This document shows positions 24,624 to 34,906 of a DNA stretch of 64,000 nt, piece after piece. The notes beneath the pieces were generated by a model, which saw only the letters and a program-made list of their open reading frames with translations, searched no databases and was not told the origin of the DNA. Position 1 is the first letter of the stretch; the number at the start of each line of letters is the position of its first letter. Origin of the DNA: GCA-002733465 sp039969155 (lineage in GTDB: Bacteria > Pseudomonadota > Gammaproteobacteria > Enterobacterales > Kangiellaceae); assembly GCA_039969155.1 (NCBI GenBank), contig JBDVOJ010000108.1, forward strand, positions 29,238 through 93,237, written 5' to 3'. The translations under genes and the position numbers were made by a program.

Positions 24624-26021
24624 ATGAGAAATTGTTTTGCTTTTTTGTTTGGAAGTTTGTTTTCGAATTCAGTTCTTGCGGCTGAAAGCCAACGACATAC
24701 GCTTGACTTAACTCATCACTGGCTCGGTTATCTCGCGCTCGCAATATTTTTTATTGCCTATGTCTTTGTGATGCTCGAAGAGCAAATTCATATGAGAAAG
24801 TCCAAACCGGTACTTTTCGGTGCTGGACTAATCTGGATTTTGATCGCGGCTTATATGGGTGAACAAGGAATGTCTTCAGAGGTCGAGTCGGCTATCCGTC
24901 ATAATTTTCTAGAATATGCGGAACTATTCTTTTTTTTACTTGTGGCAATGACCTATATCAACGCAATGATAGAGCGAGGTGTTTTTGATGCGCTTCGAGA
25001 CTGGCTAGTTGAAAGAGGATTCAGCTATAAGACGCTATTCTGGTTAACTGGTTGTTTAGCGTTTTTCATGTCGCCAATTGCTGACAATTTGACTACTGCG
25101 CTAATAATGTGCGCTGTCGTGTTGTCCGTTGGAAAAGGACAACCTCGGTTCGTGGCTATTGCCTGTATTAACATTGTAGTAGCGGCAAATGCTGGTGGGG
25201 CTTTTAGTCCCTTTGGAGACATTACCACGCTGATGGTTTGGCAAAAGGGGGTTATCGATTTTTGGGGATTTTTTGACCTGTTTGTACCTTCCATCATTAA
25301 CTATTTAGTGCCCGCCTTAATTATGCAATTTGCGCTTCCAAGTGGAAAGCCTCCAACATCTGACTCTGGAGCAGAAAAAATAAAGTACGGAGGTGTTACT
25401 ATCGTAGGTCTTTTTATACTTACCATCGCAACCGCAGTAATTTTCCACAATATGCTCCACATTCCTCCGGTATACGGCATGATGATGGGATTGACTTATT
25501 TGAAGTTCTTCGGCTTTTACTTACGCCATAAATCAAGAGCGTGGAATGTCAGTATGGAGAATCCTCCAGGCTCTGAAGATGACCCATATAGTTTTGATGT
25601 TTTTGATAAAATTGCTCACGCAGAATGGGATACCTTGTTTTTCTTTTATGGAGTAATACTAGCCGTTGGTGGGCTAGGTTACATTGGGTATTTGAGTTTA
25701 GCGTCAGGATTTATTTACGGTGAATTAGGGCCTACAACGGCCAATATCTTGGTTGGTGTTATGTCTGCTGTGGTAGATAACATTCCTGTGATGTTTGCAG
25801 TATTAACTATGCATCCTGAGATGTCACACACTCAATGGTTATTAGTCACTCTCACAGCCGGAGTCGGTGGGAGCTTGCTTTCGATAGGATCTGCAGCCGG
25901 AGTTGCATTGATGGGGCAAGCAAGAGGGCAATACACTTTCTTCGTTCACCTAAAATGGACACCTGTGATTGCGCTAGGTTACGCGGCGAGTATTTGGGTG
26001 CATTTTCTTATCAACGGGTAA
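24624..26021 (+). CDS. nhaD: Na+/H+ antiporter NhaD
   Basis: The 465-residue membrane protein has an N-terminal signal-like segment ending near LAA and about 12 helices. Family motifs include SPIADNLTTALIM, NAGGAFSPFGDITTLMVW and the second-half counterpart VVDNIPVMFAVL. It exchanges Na+ (or Li+) for H+ across the inner membrane, useful for a marine organism. It is followed by ctaA within about 20 bases on the same strand. The start ATG follows an AT-rich promoter region. Confidence 0.93.
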   Translation: MRNCFAFLFGSLFSNSVLAAESQRHTLDLTHHWLGYLALAIFFIAYVFVMLEEQIHMRKSKPVLFGAGLIWILIAAYMGEQGMSSEVESAIRHNFLEYAELFFFLLVAMTYINAMIERGVFDALRDWLVERGFSYKTLFWLTGCLAFFMSPIADNLTTALIMCAVVLSVGKGQPRFVAIACINIVVAANAGGAFSPFGDITTLMVWQKGVIDFWGFFDLFVPSIINYLVPALIMQFALPSGKPPTSDSGAEKIKYGGVTIVGLFILTIATAVIFHNMLHIPPVYGMMMGLTYLKFFGFYLRHKSRAWNVSMENPPGSEDDPYSFDVFDKIAHAEWDTLFFFYGVILAVGGLGYIGYLSLASGFIYGELGPTTANILVGVMSAVVDNIPVMFAVLTMHPEMSHTQWLLVTLTAGVGGSLLSIGSAAGVALMGQARGQYTFFVHLKWTPVIALGYAASIWVHFLING

Positions 26022-26042
26022 TTCCTTATTTTGGGACTCCTA

Positions 26043-27122
26043 ATGTTCAATAATCCTCCATGTCGGTTGCCTGCAATGAGTCAAAACAAACATCTATTTA
26101 ATTGGCTTATCAGTTGCGCACTTCTGATCTATGCAATGATAATTTTAGGTGGCGTTACTCGTCTTACGCACTCTGGACTCTCAATGGTTAATTGGGAACC
26201 ATTGATGGGAATTATTCCACCGTTAAATTCTGAGGATTGGCATGAACTATTTCTTCAGTATCAGCAATACCCAGAATATAAGTTAGTTAACAACGCAATT
26301 TCTCAAACTGAGTTCAAATCGATTTTTTATTTTGAGTATTTTCATCGAGTACTCGGACGAATAGTTGGACTAGCTTTCTTAATTCCTTTGATAGTCTTTT
26401 GGTCTAGAGGTCTTTTAACAGTGAAGTTTTTAAAACGACTCTCTGTTATTTTTTTGTTAGGCGCGGTGCAAGGAGGGTTGGGATGGTATATGGTGCAAAG
26501 CGGTTTAACTGATGAACCAAGAGTTAGTCAATACAGACTAACTGCTCACCTAGGATTAGCAGTTGCGCTGTATGGTGTCATTGTGTGGTTGGCTACCGAT
26601 CTTTACATTAATAATATAGGCACTAATAAATGCGTCATACCTCCAAAAAAAACTCTTACGACTTTGACTGTTATTCTTCTGTTTCTGATTTATTGCATGA
26701 TTCTATCTGGAGGGTTTGTCGCAGGTTTACGAGCAGGCCTTATTTGGAACACCTTTCCTCTAATGGGGGAATCGTTTGTTCCTCCAGGCTTGTATGAGAT
26801 GTCACCTATTTGGCGTGCTGCTTTTGAAGATATGACTACTGTGCAGTTTAACCACCGAATATTGGCTTATCTAATCGTCTCATTATCTACAATTTTGCTG
26901 ATTGTCTTTTTAAGACTTAAATCGAATTCGGTTTTAAAACAACTAATGATATCTTTATTTGTAATGATATGCTGCCAAATCGCACTTGGAGTTACTACCT
27001 TACTGCAAGGGGTTCCTGTTCTGGTTGCGGCGCTTCATCAAGCCTGTGCAATACTTGTATTCACTCTAGCTTTAATCTTAGCCAATTTTTCCGGGCAAAG
27101 AAGAATACTTGCGGTCAGTTAA
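26043..27122 (+). CDS. ctaA: Heme A synthase (CtaA/COX15)
   Basis: The enzyme converts heme O to heme A for cytochrome oxidase in the inner membrane. It has eight helices with conserved heme-ligand histidines in EYFHRVLGR, LTAHLGLA, QFNHRILAY and AALHQACA, and the N-terminal GGVTRLTHSGLSMV signature. I chose the ATG at 26043 (359 residues) because GGGA lies seven bases before it. A TTG at 26031 and an ATG at 26076 are alternatives; the 26076 start would still include all motifs. No other cytochrome oxidase gene lies in the window. Confidence 0.92.
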   Translation: MFNNPPCRLPAMSQNKHLFNWLISCALLIYAMIILGGVTRLTHSGLSMVNWEPLMGIIPPLNSEDWHELFLQYQQYPEYKLVNNAISQTEFKSIFYFEYFHRVLGRIVGLAFLIPLIVFWSRGLLTVKFLKRLSVIFLLGAVQGGLGWYMVQSGLTDEPRVSQYRLTAHLGLAVALYGVIVWLATDLYINNIGTNKCVIPPKKTLTTLTVILLFLIYCMILSGGFVAGLRAGLIWNTFPLMGESFVPPGLYEMSPIWRAAFEDMTTVQFNHRILAYLIVSLSTILLIVFLRLKSNSVLKQLMISLFVMICCQIALGVTTLLQGVPVLVAALHQACAILVFTLALILANFSGQRRILAVS

Positions 27123-27280
27123 TCTTAATCCAATATTGATTGGAACGCTGTGTTGAGTAGATAAAAAAAGGCTAACTATTAATTAAGCTGGGAAAAATAA
27201 AAATTCTTACATTCTATAACTTCACTTAATATACACATTGTCGATAATACGATTATAGGTCCTAGACCAATTAAGCTATT

Positions 27281-27577
27281 ATGCCATTCAAGAATAAAAA
27301 TATTATAACTGTATTCTTTCTGTTTTCCGCACTGTGGTTCTGGAGCTATGGCGATACCAATAGTTTTACAGTTGACATTCAAAGTGATTACACCAGCACT
27401 TTTCTTGCCGATGATAATGAACCCAATTTTACTGAATATGATTTAGACAAATACAAAGATTCTAGTGTTATTCACTTTGTGCCAAGAGCTCTAGATATCT
27501 ATTTTCAGAGTTTAATAAGCAGAAAACCTTTCAACGACACCTTCTATCCTAAGCAAATTAGGGCACCTCCTCAGTAA
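27281..27577 (+). CDS. Small exported protein of unknown function
   Basis: The 98-residue protein begins MPFKNKNIITVFFLFSALWF, a signal peptide or anchor, followed by an acidic polar region and an ending rich in aromatic residues (VPRALDIYFQSLISRKPF). I recognise no family. It lies upstream of the HPF-like and CBS genes on the same strand but is separated by 65 bases. Being expressed is plausible but not shown. Confidence 0.45.
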   Translation: MPFKNKNIITVFFLFSALWFWSYGDTNSFTVDIQSDYTSTFLADDNEPNFTEYDLDKYKDSSVIHFVPRALDIYFQSLISRKPFNDTFYPKQIRAPPQ

Positions 27578-27642
27578 GTAAATCAAATTTTTAATAATCT
27601 ATCTAATTTTGATCTTAAAACTATTTACCGAGGTATTTTGTT

Positions 27643-28032
27643 ATGAACATTTGTATCACGTGCCAACAAACGACTAGGGTTTCGCGCTACAAGAAAAAAA
27701 TGCTCAAAGAATTGAAGTCTACAAAATTCTTAGATGCGTCAATTATTCGAATCCACGTAACGTTTTCAGTTTCTAACTTTCTGAATGCTGGATCTCGAGC
27801 TGTCGGTTGTCTATTAAGTGTAGATTCCAGCACCGGTAGTTTTCAAATCTATCAAATAGCTCATTCAGAGATTAGGGCATTTAATCTTTGCTTCGAAGAG
27901 CTGCTAGGTACGCTCATAAGTGAGGACGAGTCTAACCTTTCCTACTGCCAACTAAAGCAACTGTTTCCCTACTTGTCGATTGAGGCGCAGTCATCTGATT
28001 TTAGCAAGTACGGTGCGGAGGGATTAAGATGA
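27643..28032 (+). CDS. Divergent HPF/RaiA-like ribosome-associated protein
   Basis: The 129-residue protein resembles the S30AE fold of hibernation factors in its order of elements. It begins with the strand MNICIT, then a basic helix KKKMLKELKST, a strand SIIRIHVTFSV, a strand FQIYQIAHSE and a helix AFNLCFEELLGTLI. The match is by pattern, not identity, so it is uncertain. Its stop overlaps the start of the CBS-domain gene by four bases (ATGA), so the two are coupled. HPF-like/CBS pairs occur in other marine bacteria as far as I recall. A role in slowing translation under low energy is inferred. Confidence 0.5.
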   Translation: MNICITCQQTTRVSRYKKKMLKELKSTKFLDASIIRIHVTFSVSNFLNAGSRAVGCLLSVDSSTGSFQIYQIAHSEIRAFNLCFEELLGTLISEDESNLSYCQLKQLFPYLSIEAQSSDFSKYGAEGLR

Positions 28033-28589
28033 GTAAGCTACGACTATATTCATTAGAGAAAAGCGATCGATTGGCGACACCATTAGACTATGAGAAACTC
28101 AACGCGACCGCTTCTGCTCTTAGTACCTTTTCGGACTTTAAAGAGTTTAGACCGCTCGTTATTGAGGAAGGTACCAAAGCGGTAGACGCGCTTACATTTT
28201 TAGAAAGAGCTCACGTAGAATCTAAAATCGTAATAGGTCTACACAGTCAGTGTGTTGGAATACTCAGTCTTGATGATTTATCAGAAGATAAAATGATTAA
28301 AAGGGTCAGTCGTGGGCTTGAGCGAGAAGAGGTTCTTGTCGGTGATATGATGACCGGTCGTTCCAATATTTGGGCGTTTGACTATCAGGATATATCGAAA
28401 GCAAATGTATTAGATCTAGTCGAAGTCATGAAACAAAATGGGCTTAGTTACAGTCTTGTCGTTGACCATCGTGTTCATGAAATACGAGGAATAATATCTG
28501 CTAAAGATATCGCCAATCGTCTGCATATTCCTTTTGAGCCCAATAAGCCGCCGACTTTTATGGAAATCTTTGAAATCATACACGTATAG
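28029..28589 (+). CDS. CBS-domain pair protein
   Basis: The 186-residue protein has an N-terminal segment LRLYSLEKSDRLATPLDY and then two CBS-like repeats. The first runs from about 45 to 90 (FRPLVIEEGTKAVDALTFLE and GILSLDDLSEDKMIKR), the second from about 100 to 172 (LVGDMMTGR, LVEVMKQNGLSYSLVVDH, EIRGIISAKDIANRLH). Such pairs usually bind adenine nucleotides and act as energy sensors. It is translationally coupled to the HPF-like gene, so it may gate that protein's activity. Confidence 0.8.
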   Translation: MSKLRLYSLEKSDRLATPLDYEKLNATASALSTFSDFKEFRPLVIEEGTKAVDALTFLERAHVESKIVIGLHSQCVGILSLDDLSEDKMIKRVSRGLEREEVLVGDMMTGRSNIWAFDYQDISKANVLDLVEVMKQNGLSYSLVVDHRVHEIRGIISAKDIANRLHIPFEPNKPPTFMEIFEIIHV

Positions 28590-28593
28590 AACC

Positions 28594-28634
28594 GAGTGTG
28601 TAGCTATTGTTGTAATAACTAAGGCTGCACACTC
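28594..28634 (+). terminator. Possible terminator hairpin after the CBS gene
   Basis: GAGTGTGTAGC and GCTGCACACTC form an 11-base-pair stem with one mismatch around a 19-base loop. TTTCAT follows. The T-tract is short, so it is a weak candidate. Confidence 0.4.
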
Positions 28635-28696
28635 TTTCATACTTTAAAGTAGGGCTAGCTATTATCCTTTAACAACTTTGTTAAGACTCGAGCGAT

Positions 28697-30412
28697 TTAG
28701 TAGCCCGCCGCCTGACCATCTTTGCGACTTTCAGAAGCGCCATAATAAACACCCGTTTTCGGATCTTTAAGAATTGCTTGATAACCACCGTAGCCACCGC
28801 GATCAAAAATAACTTTATGTCCCTTTGCCATCAGCGCTCGAATGGTTTGATAGGGGATGTCGGACTCTATGGCTAGTTGACCTACGTGTGAGGCAGTCAA
28901 TTGATTGGACTGAGTTGGTTCAGTTGATCCAAAGTGTTGCCAGCGAGTTACATCACCGGCTTCTTGAAGATTCATTCCAAAGTCGATTAAGTTGGTAACG
29001 ATTTGCACATGTCCTTGTGGCTGCATCGCTCCACCCATGAGTCCGAAACTAAGCCAAGGTTTACCATCTTTCATCACAAATGCTGGAATGATGGTGTGAA
29101 ATGGCCGCTTTCCTGGAGCATAGACATTGGCATGATCGTTATCGAGTGAGAATAGTTGACCTCTATCTTGAAAAATAAAACCCAACTCTGGCACAGTCAC
29201 ACCCGAACCCATACCACGATAGTTACTTTGAATTAATGAAACCATGTTGCCGTGTTTATCAGCCGTCGTTAGGTAAATGGTATCGCCTTGGTATAAAGCT
29301 GGGTTACCAGCATCGATTGTTCGTGCCGCTCTATCCGTGATTAACTTATTTCTTTCTTTGGCATAATCTTTTGAAAGTAGACCTTTTAACGGTGCATTAT
29401 AAAAATCCATGTCGGCGTAATACTTGGCTCTATCCTCAAACACTAACTTTTTAGCTTCAACCATAACATGCAGTGTTTCGGCAGATAAAAAGTCCATTTT
29501 CTTCAAGTCGTATTGCTCTAAAATATTTAACATCTGTAAAGCCGCAATACCCTGTCCATTGGGCGGTAACTCAAAAACATCGTAACCTCGGTAGTTGGTG
29601 GACAAAGGTTCGACCCAAGTAGATGAATGCTCTGCTAAATCGCGATAACGAATATAACCGCCATTGGCCTTCATAAACGCATCAATTTTCCTGGCTATTT
29701 CGCCTTTGTAAAAAGCATCTCGACCATCTTTTCCAATGGTGGCTAGAGTATTAGCTAAAGCTGGATTTTTAAAAATTTGACCTTTTTCCGGGCCTTTGCC
29801 GTTGATGGTAAAGACTTTTTCAAAGTCGCCAGGTTGTGGGGATAAGCGAGGTACGCTACGTTGCCAGTAATAAGAAATTAATTCACTGACTGGAAAGCCT
29901 TTGTTAGCGTAATCAACCGTTGGTTTTAGAATTTCTGACATTGGCATTTTGCCAAATTTATTGTGTAGCTCGAACCAGCCATCCACAGTACCCGGCACCG
30001 AGATGGGTAGCATGCCATAGGGGGGAATATCTTCTCTTCCGAGCTTTTTAATTTCTTTTTTTAGGACTTTTAAAGAAAGTCCTTTTGGCGAGCGTCCACT
30101 GGCATTCAGTCCATAAAGCTTCTGGCTTTTTTCATCCCAAACAATGGCATATAAGTCGCCCCCAATGCCATTTCCGGTTGGCTCCATCAAGCCTAACGCG
30201 GCATTAGCTGCTATTGCTGCATCAATGGCATTACCGCCCTGCTTAAGGATATCCAGACCAATCTGGGTGGCTAAAGGTTGGCTGGTAGCTACCATGCCGT
30301 TTTGAGCTATGACTTCTGAGCGAGTGGCTGAGGTGTCGCCAGTGACGCGATCTATCGAATAAGAAAAGGGAGCGTGGAGAAAAAGCAATACAATCAATGC
30401 TAACCGAATCAT
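28697..30412 (-). CDS. ggt: Gamma-glutamyltransferase
   Basis: The enzyme cleaves glutathione and transfers its gamma-glutamyl group in the periplasm. I start it at 30412 (571 residues) because a clean signal peptide MIRLALIVLLFLHAPFSYS begins there; an upstream ATG at 30475 would add 21 polar residues. The precursor is cut before the Thr in YLTTADKHGN (Thr382) to give two subunits. NGIGGDLYAIVWD and GSGVTVPELGFIFQD and the glycine-rich SFGLMGGAMQPQGH are typical of the family. The gene stands alone on the minus strand. Confidence 0.93.
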   Translation of the reverse strand: MIRLALIVLLFLHAPFSYSIDRVTGDTSATRSEVIAQNGMVATSQPLATQIGLDILKQGGNAIDAAIAANAALGLMEPTGNGIGGDLYAIVWDEKSQKLYGLNASGRSPKGLSLKVLKKEIKKLGREDIPPYGMLPISVPGTVDGWFELHNKFGKMPMSEILKPTVDYANKGFPVSELISYYWQRSVPRLSPQPGDFEKVFTINGKGPEKGQIFKNPALANTLATIGKDGRDAFYKGEIARKIDAFMKANGGYIRYRDLAEHSSTWVEPLSTNYRGYDVFELPPNGQGIAALQMLNILEQYDLKKMDFLSAETLHVMVEAKKLVFEDRAKYYADMDFYNAPLKGLLSKDYAKERNKLITDRAARTIDAGNPALYQGDTIYLTTADKHGNMVSLIQSNYRGMGSGVTVPELGFIFQDRGQLFSLDNDHANVYAPGKRPFHTIIPAFVMKDGKPWLSFGLMGGAMQPQGHVQIVTNLIDFGMNLQEAGDVTRWQHFGSTEPTQSNQLTASHVGQLAIESDIPYQTIRALMAKGHKVIFDRGGYGGYQAILKDPKTGVYYGASESRKDGQAAGY

Positions 30413-30630
30413 GTTAAACCCTTGGTGCTTGAGGAAATTATCAGCTAGTTTAAACCTGCTAGTATCAATTGACAAATCAAGCCAATTGAAGAAGATTTTA
30501 GAGGGTATTCTGTGGGAGGAGAGTGGTCACGGTGCCTTTTGAATAATGATACTGTGACCGAATCATTCTAAACGATGTTTTTGCCAGTAGATAACAAGCG
30601 AATCGTTAAGATTACGAACGAATGTATCTT

Positions 30631-31752
30631 TTATTTTGTATCGGCCGAAACCTTCATAATCCCTTTACCATCTACCCCAACATAAATATATCCGTCAGTT
30701 CCTTGCTTTACACTGCGAACACGGCCTATGCCTTGTAGGATAGTCTCTTGGCTGATGATTTTATCGCCGTCCAGTTTGAGTAAGACCAAATAATCAAATT
30801 TGAGGGAGCCGACAATGAGGGCGCCTTTCCAGTCAGGGTAAATGTCGCTAGTTACAAAGGTCATTCCCGATGGCGCAATGGATGGTACCCAATACCAATT
30901 TGGCTGCATCATTCCATCTTGCTCTGTTTTATCAGTGATTGAAGTTCCACTGTAGTTCACCCCATAGGTGATAACTGGCCAGCCATAGTTTTTAGCTGGT
31001 TGAATAATATTAATTTCATCGCCACCTTTTGGGCCGTGTTCGTGAGTCCAGATCTTTCCTGTGGTCGGATGCTTAGCCATGCCTTGAGGGTTACGATGCC
31101 CATAAGAATAAATCGTTGAATTCGCTTTATCGTTGTCAACATAGGGGTTATCTGAAGGAATTGAACCATCGCTATTAATTCGATGAATTTTTCCTGCATC
31201 GCGATCAAGGCGCTGTGGATTGACATCTCTTTGTCCGCGATCACCAACTGAGATATACAGTTTTCCATCACCACCAAATTCGAGCCGACTACCATAGTGA
31301 TGACGTTTATCGGTATTTGGCTCTCCATTAAAAATGACTTGCCGATCAGTTAACTTAAAGCCATCAAGTTTGGCTTTCATTACTGAAGTATTGTTGCCTT
31401 TAGCTTTTCCTTCTGTTCCTGAATAAGAAAAGTAAATAATACTGTTGTTAGCAAAGTCGGGATCGACTTCCACATCGAGCAGTCCGCCCTGACCAGATGC
31501 GATGATTTCTGGAAGCCCAGAAACTTTTTGCGCTTCGAGCTTTCCATTCTTGATTATTCTCAACTCACCCTTTCTATCAGTCGCAATAATGGTATCTTGG
31601 TCCAACCAAGCCATTCCCCATGGTATTTCGATTCCTCCAGTAAACAATTCAGCTTTGTAGGACGCGGAAGATTTACTTTCCGCTATTTTTGGTGCTTCAG
31701 CGCACGAGGTTCCTACCACTAGTAGGCTTAATGTAGCGAGTAAGTATTTCAT
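30631..31752 (-). CDS. PQQ-dependent sugar dehydrogenase-like lipoprotein (YliI/Asd type)
   Basis: The 373-residue protein has a lipoprotein signal with lipobox VGTSC (Cys17). A six-bladed propeller follows: EIPWGMAWLDQD, QGGLLDVEVDPDF, DKRHHYGSRLEFG, LYISVGDRG, YSYGHRNPQGM and HEHGPKGGDEINI. These motifs are those of soluble aldose sugar dehydrogenases that use PQQ and calcium. The catalytic His is in the RHHYGSR stretch. No PQQ synthesis gene is in the window, so the cofactor source is not visible. It lies 61 bases after the RND permease gene on the same strand. Confidence 0.88.
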   Translation of the reverse strand: MKYLLATLSLLVVGTSCAEAPKIAESKSSASYKAELFTGGIEIPWGMAWLDQDTIIATDRKGELRIIKNGKLEAQKVSGLPEIIASGQGGLLDVEVDPDFANNSIIYFSYSGTEGKAKGNNTSVMKAKLDGFKLTDRQVIFNGEPNTDKRHHYGSRLEFGGDGKLYISVGDRGQRDVNPQRLDRDAGKIHRINSDGSIPSDNPYVDNDKANSTIYSYGHRNPQGMAKHPTTGKIWTHEHGPKGGDEINIIQPAKNYGWPVITYGVNYSGTSITDKTEQDGMMQPNWYWVPSIAPSGMTFVTSDIYPDWKGALIVGSLKFDYLVLLKLDGDKIISQETILQGIGRVRSVKQGTDGYIYVGVDGKGIMKVSADTK

Positions 31753-31813
31753 GATTTTCTCCGTATCATATTAATAGCTGATAGCTTTGGCGGCAGTATT
31801 TTAGTGTCTGAGT

Positions 31814-34800
31814 TTAATTGGCCTGCTCTAGTTTTTCAATTTGTTGCGCTATTTTTTGCGGTGAACCAGTATGTCTGCATAACCAATAGTAAGCACCTGG
31901 AACTACAAATAAGGTAAACAAACTAGCCAATGAAACACCAGCAAAAATAACCACACCAATCACCATTCTGTTTTCTGCACCAGGGCCAGTGGCTAGAACT
32001 AAAGGCACCGCGCTCATCACGGTGGTAAAAGTTGTCATCACGATAGGGCGTAAACGTTGCTGAGCAGCATGAATCAATGCTGTTTCAAATTCTTCGCCTT
32101 TATCTCTAAGTTGATTGGCAAATTCGACGATTAAGATCCCGTTCTTAGCAGCCAATCCTATCAGCATCACTATGCCTATTTGGCTATAGATGTTTAAACT
32201 CATTCCCATTAATTCTAAACCAGTTAGCGCTCCGACTAGAGCGAGCGGTACGGTTAACAAAATAACAAATGGATGAATGAAGCTTTCAAACTGGGCTGCC
32301 AGAATTAAATAAGTTAGCAATAAAGCCAAGACAAAAATAAACATTATGGAATCGCCAGAGTCTTTTAACAACATAGACTGACCTTTATAGTCAACTTGAG
32401 CCGTTTCAGGTAGGTAATCTTTTACCACTACATTTAGAAAATCGAGAGCTTCTCCTAATGTATAACCTTGCGCTAAGTTGGCGCTAATAGTGACACTGCG
32501 CAACCGGTTGTATCGGTTTAAACGTGAGGAAGTGGCGTCCTCTTTAAATGTTATCAAATTAGATAAAGGAATTAATTCGCCACTGGTTCTTGAGCGGACA
32601 TAAATGTTTTCGATGTCGCCAGGTTTTTGAAAATCTGTTTTATCACCTTCAACAATCACATCATACTCTTCACCACGGTCTGCAAAAGTAGTGACGCGCC
32701 GTTGTCCAAGCATGGTCTCTAATGTTTTGCCAATATCACCAACAGTCACTCCCAAATCGTAGGCTCGTTTGCGATCGATATTGACTAACAGTTGAGGGAA
32801 GGTTTCTCGATAGTCACTGTTTACCGCGGACAAGTTAGGATTAGCTTGTGCTTTTTCAAGCACAATATCTCTCCACCTTGCGAGCTCTTCATAAGTATTG
32901 CCTTGTAAAACAAATTCAACCGGTGTGCTACCTGCACCACCACTTCTAATACCACTACGCATAATTGCAAAAGCTCTTACGTCAGGTACACTTTGTAATT
33001 CCTTGTTTATTCTGTCAATAAATTCAAAAGTACTAAATGCTCGTTCATTCCAGGGCGGCATACCAATCACCGCAATTCCACCAGAGCCTCCAAAACCTGG
33101 CACTCTGACAATAACACGGTCAAGTTCGCCTCGCTGTTGATAGGCTAAAAGCATTTGTTCTATTTTTTGCATATTGGCGACATTGCTTTCATAACTAGCG
33201 CCTTCAGCACCTTGCATCATAATAAACAAGTTTCCGCGATCTTCTTTTGGAGTATATTCATTCGGGAGTTTTGCGAGAAGTACATAGATAGTGACAAGTG
33301 CCAATGCAATTATTACAGAAATCAATACCGGTTGATGAATAGTGTTTGCTAACATTTTGCCATAGAAGTTTTCTAACTTGGCGAAATTCTGATCAAGCAA
33401 CTGTCCGAAAGAGGAACTACGGGTGCGATGTTTCAGCATCTTAGAGCATAACATTGGTGTCAAAGAAAGCGCGGTTAAACTTGAGAAGATAACAGCAGAT
33501 GCAATAGCGATTGCAAATTCAGTAAAAAGCCTGCCAACATTTCCAGAAAGAAATATAAGCGGAATGAAAACGGCAACCAATACCAATGTGGTTGCTACGA
33601 CAGCAAATGCTACTTCGCGACCACCTTCATAGGCAGCCATCAAAGGTGTTTGTCCTTTTTCTATTCGACGATAAATATTTTCCAATACGACTATCGCATC
33701 ATCAACTACTAATCCAATCGCTAGAACCAAGGCAAGCAAAGTAAGCAGGTTGATCGAAAAGCCAAACCAAGACAGGGCCATCATCGAACCGATTAATGCA
33801 ACAGGTACAGTAACGGCGGGAATTAGAGTGACTCTTAGGTTGCCTAAAAATAAAAAGATAACCAGTACTACCATTATCATGGCAATGATTAATGTATTGT
33901 AAACTTCGTTAATTGAACCTTGAATAAAAATAGACGAATCATAGCTGTTGGTAATCGTTGTTCCAATTGGAAGCGATTCACGTACCGCTTGCATTTCTTT
34001 TCTGGCGAGTTTGACCACTTCAAGGGTGTTAGCTTTGGATTGCTTAACGATGCCTAAACCGACCATGTTTTTACCATTGCCGCGAAACATATTTTCATCA
34101 TCCTCAGCGGCCACTTCTACCTTTGCGATATCACCAAGTCGAACCAAACTGTTATCTTGAGATCGCTTTATTACCATTGCGGCAAAATCTTGGCTAGTTA
34201 GATAACTTCGCTCTACTCGAATAGAAAAATCACGATCAATAGATTCAACTTGTCCTGCTGGCAATTCGACATTCTCATCGCGAAGTGTCGATTCGATATC
34301 TCCCACGGTGACATTTCGAGCGGCCATCGCCGAACGGTTAAGCGAAATCTTCATGGCGTAAGTTCTGCCACCACCGACTCTTACTCGGGCGACACCATCC
34401 ACCACTGCGAACCGGTCAACAATATACCGCTGGGCGTAATCAGTTAATTCTAACGTTGAAAGACTAGTGCTTTGAAGCACAAACCAAACGATCACATTTT
34501 CATCGTCGTTGGCTTTGAATACTTCAGGTGGATCGGCTTGTTCCGGCAGGTTATTCAACGCTCTTGATATTCTGTCTCTGACATCATTGGTTGCTGCATC
34601 AATATCGCGATCAAGATTAAACTCAATAGTAATACTCGAGCGGCCAACACGGCTAGATGAGGTTATATTTTTTATCCCTTCGACACCGCTGATCCGATCC
34701 TCTAGTATTTGGGTAATCTTGGTTTCAACAATTGCAGCCGAAGCACCTGAATAATTAGTATTTATGCTGACGACTGGTGGATCAATATCTGGATATTCGC

Positions 34801-34903
34801 GCAGCGGTAATTGCAAAAACGCGACGACACCAAAGGTCACCAGAATAAGATTAATAACGGTGGCAAATACTGGGCGCTTCACCGAAAGATCTGACAATAT
34901 CAT
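31814..34903 (-). CDS. RND efflux permease (HAE1 family)
   Basis: The 1029-residue inner-membrane transporter has the standard two-fold RND plan of 12 helices and two large periplasmic loops. It begins MILSDLSVKRPVFATVINL. The proton-relay helix 4 carries GLVVDDAIVVLENIYRR (paired Asp), and GNLRVTLIPAVTVPVALIGS and PMLCSKML are further signatures. It exports drugs, detergents or dyes with the adaptor encoded just upstream (3-base gap). No TolC-like gene lies beside it, so the outer-membrane channel comes from elsewhere. No local regulator is apparent. Confidence 0.94.
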   Translation of the reverse strand: MILSDLSVKRPVFATVINLILVTFGVVAFLQLPLREYPDIDPPVVSINTNYSGASAAIVETKITQILEDRISGVEGIKNITSSSRVGRSSITIEFNLDRDIDAATNDVRDRISRALNNLPEQADPPEVFKANDDENVIVWFVLQSTSLSTLELTDYAQRYIVDRFAVVDGVARVRVGGGRTYAMKISLNRSAMAARNVTVGDIESTLRDENVELPAGQVESIDRDFSIRVERSYLTSQDFAAMVIKRSQDNSLVRLGDIAKVEVAAEDDENMFRGNGKNMVGLGIVKQSKANTLEVVKLARKEMQAVRESLPIGTTITNSYDSSIFIQGSINEVYNTLIIAMIMVVLVIFLFLGNLRVTLIPAVTVPVALIGSMMALSWFGFSINLLTLLALVLAIGLVVDDAIVVLENIYRRIEKGQTPLMAAYEGGREVAFAVVATTLVLVAVFIPLIFLSGNVGRLFTEFAIAIASAVIFSSLTALSLTPMLCSKMLKHRTRSSSFGQLLDQNFAKLENFYGKMLANTIHQPVLISVIIALALVTIYVLLAKLPNEYTPKEDRGNLFIMMQGAEGASYESNVANMQKIEQMLLAYQQRGELDRVIVRVPGFGGSGGIAVIGMPPWNERAFSTFEFIDRINKELQSVPDVRAFAIMRSGIRSGGAGSTPVEFVLQGNTYEELARWRDIVLEKAQANPNLSAVNSDYRETFPQLLVNIDRKRAYDLGVTVGDIGKTLETMLGQRRVTTFADRGEEYDVIVEGDKTDFQKPGDIENIYVRSRTSGELIPLSNLITFKEDATSSRLNRYNRLRSVTISANLAQGYTLGEALDFLNVVVKDYLPETAQVDYKGQSMLLKDSGDSIMFIFVLALLLTYLILAAQFESFIHPFVILLTVPLALVGALTGLELMGMSLNIYSQIGIVMLIGLAAKNGILIVEFANQLRDKGEEFETALIHAAQQRLRPIVMTTFTTVMSAVPLVLATGPGAENRMVIGVVIFAGVSLASLFTLFVVPGAYYWLCRHTGSPQKIAQQIEKLEQAN

Positions 34904-34906
34904 TGC

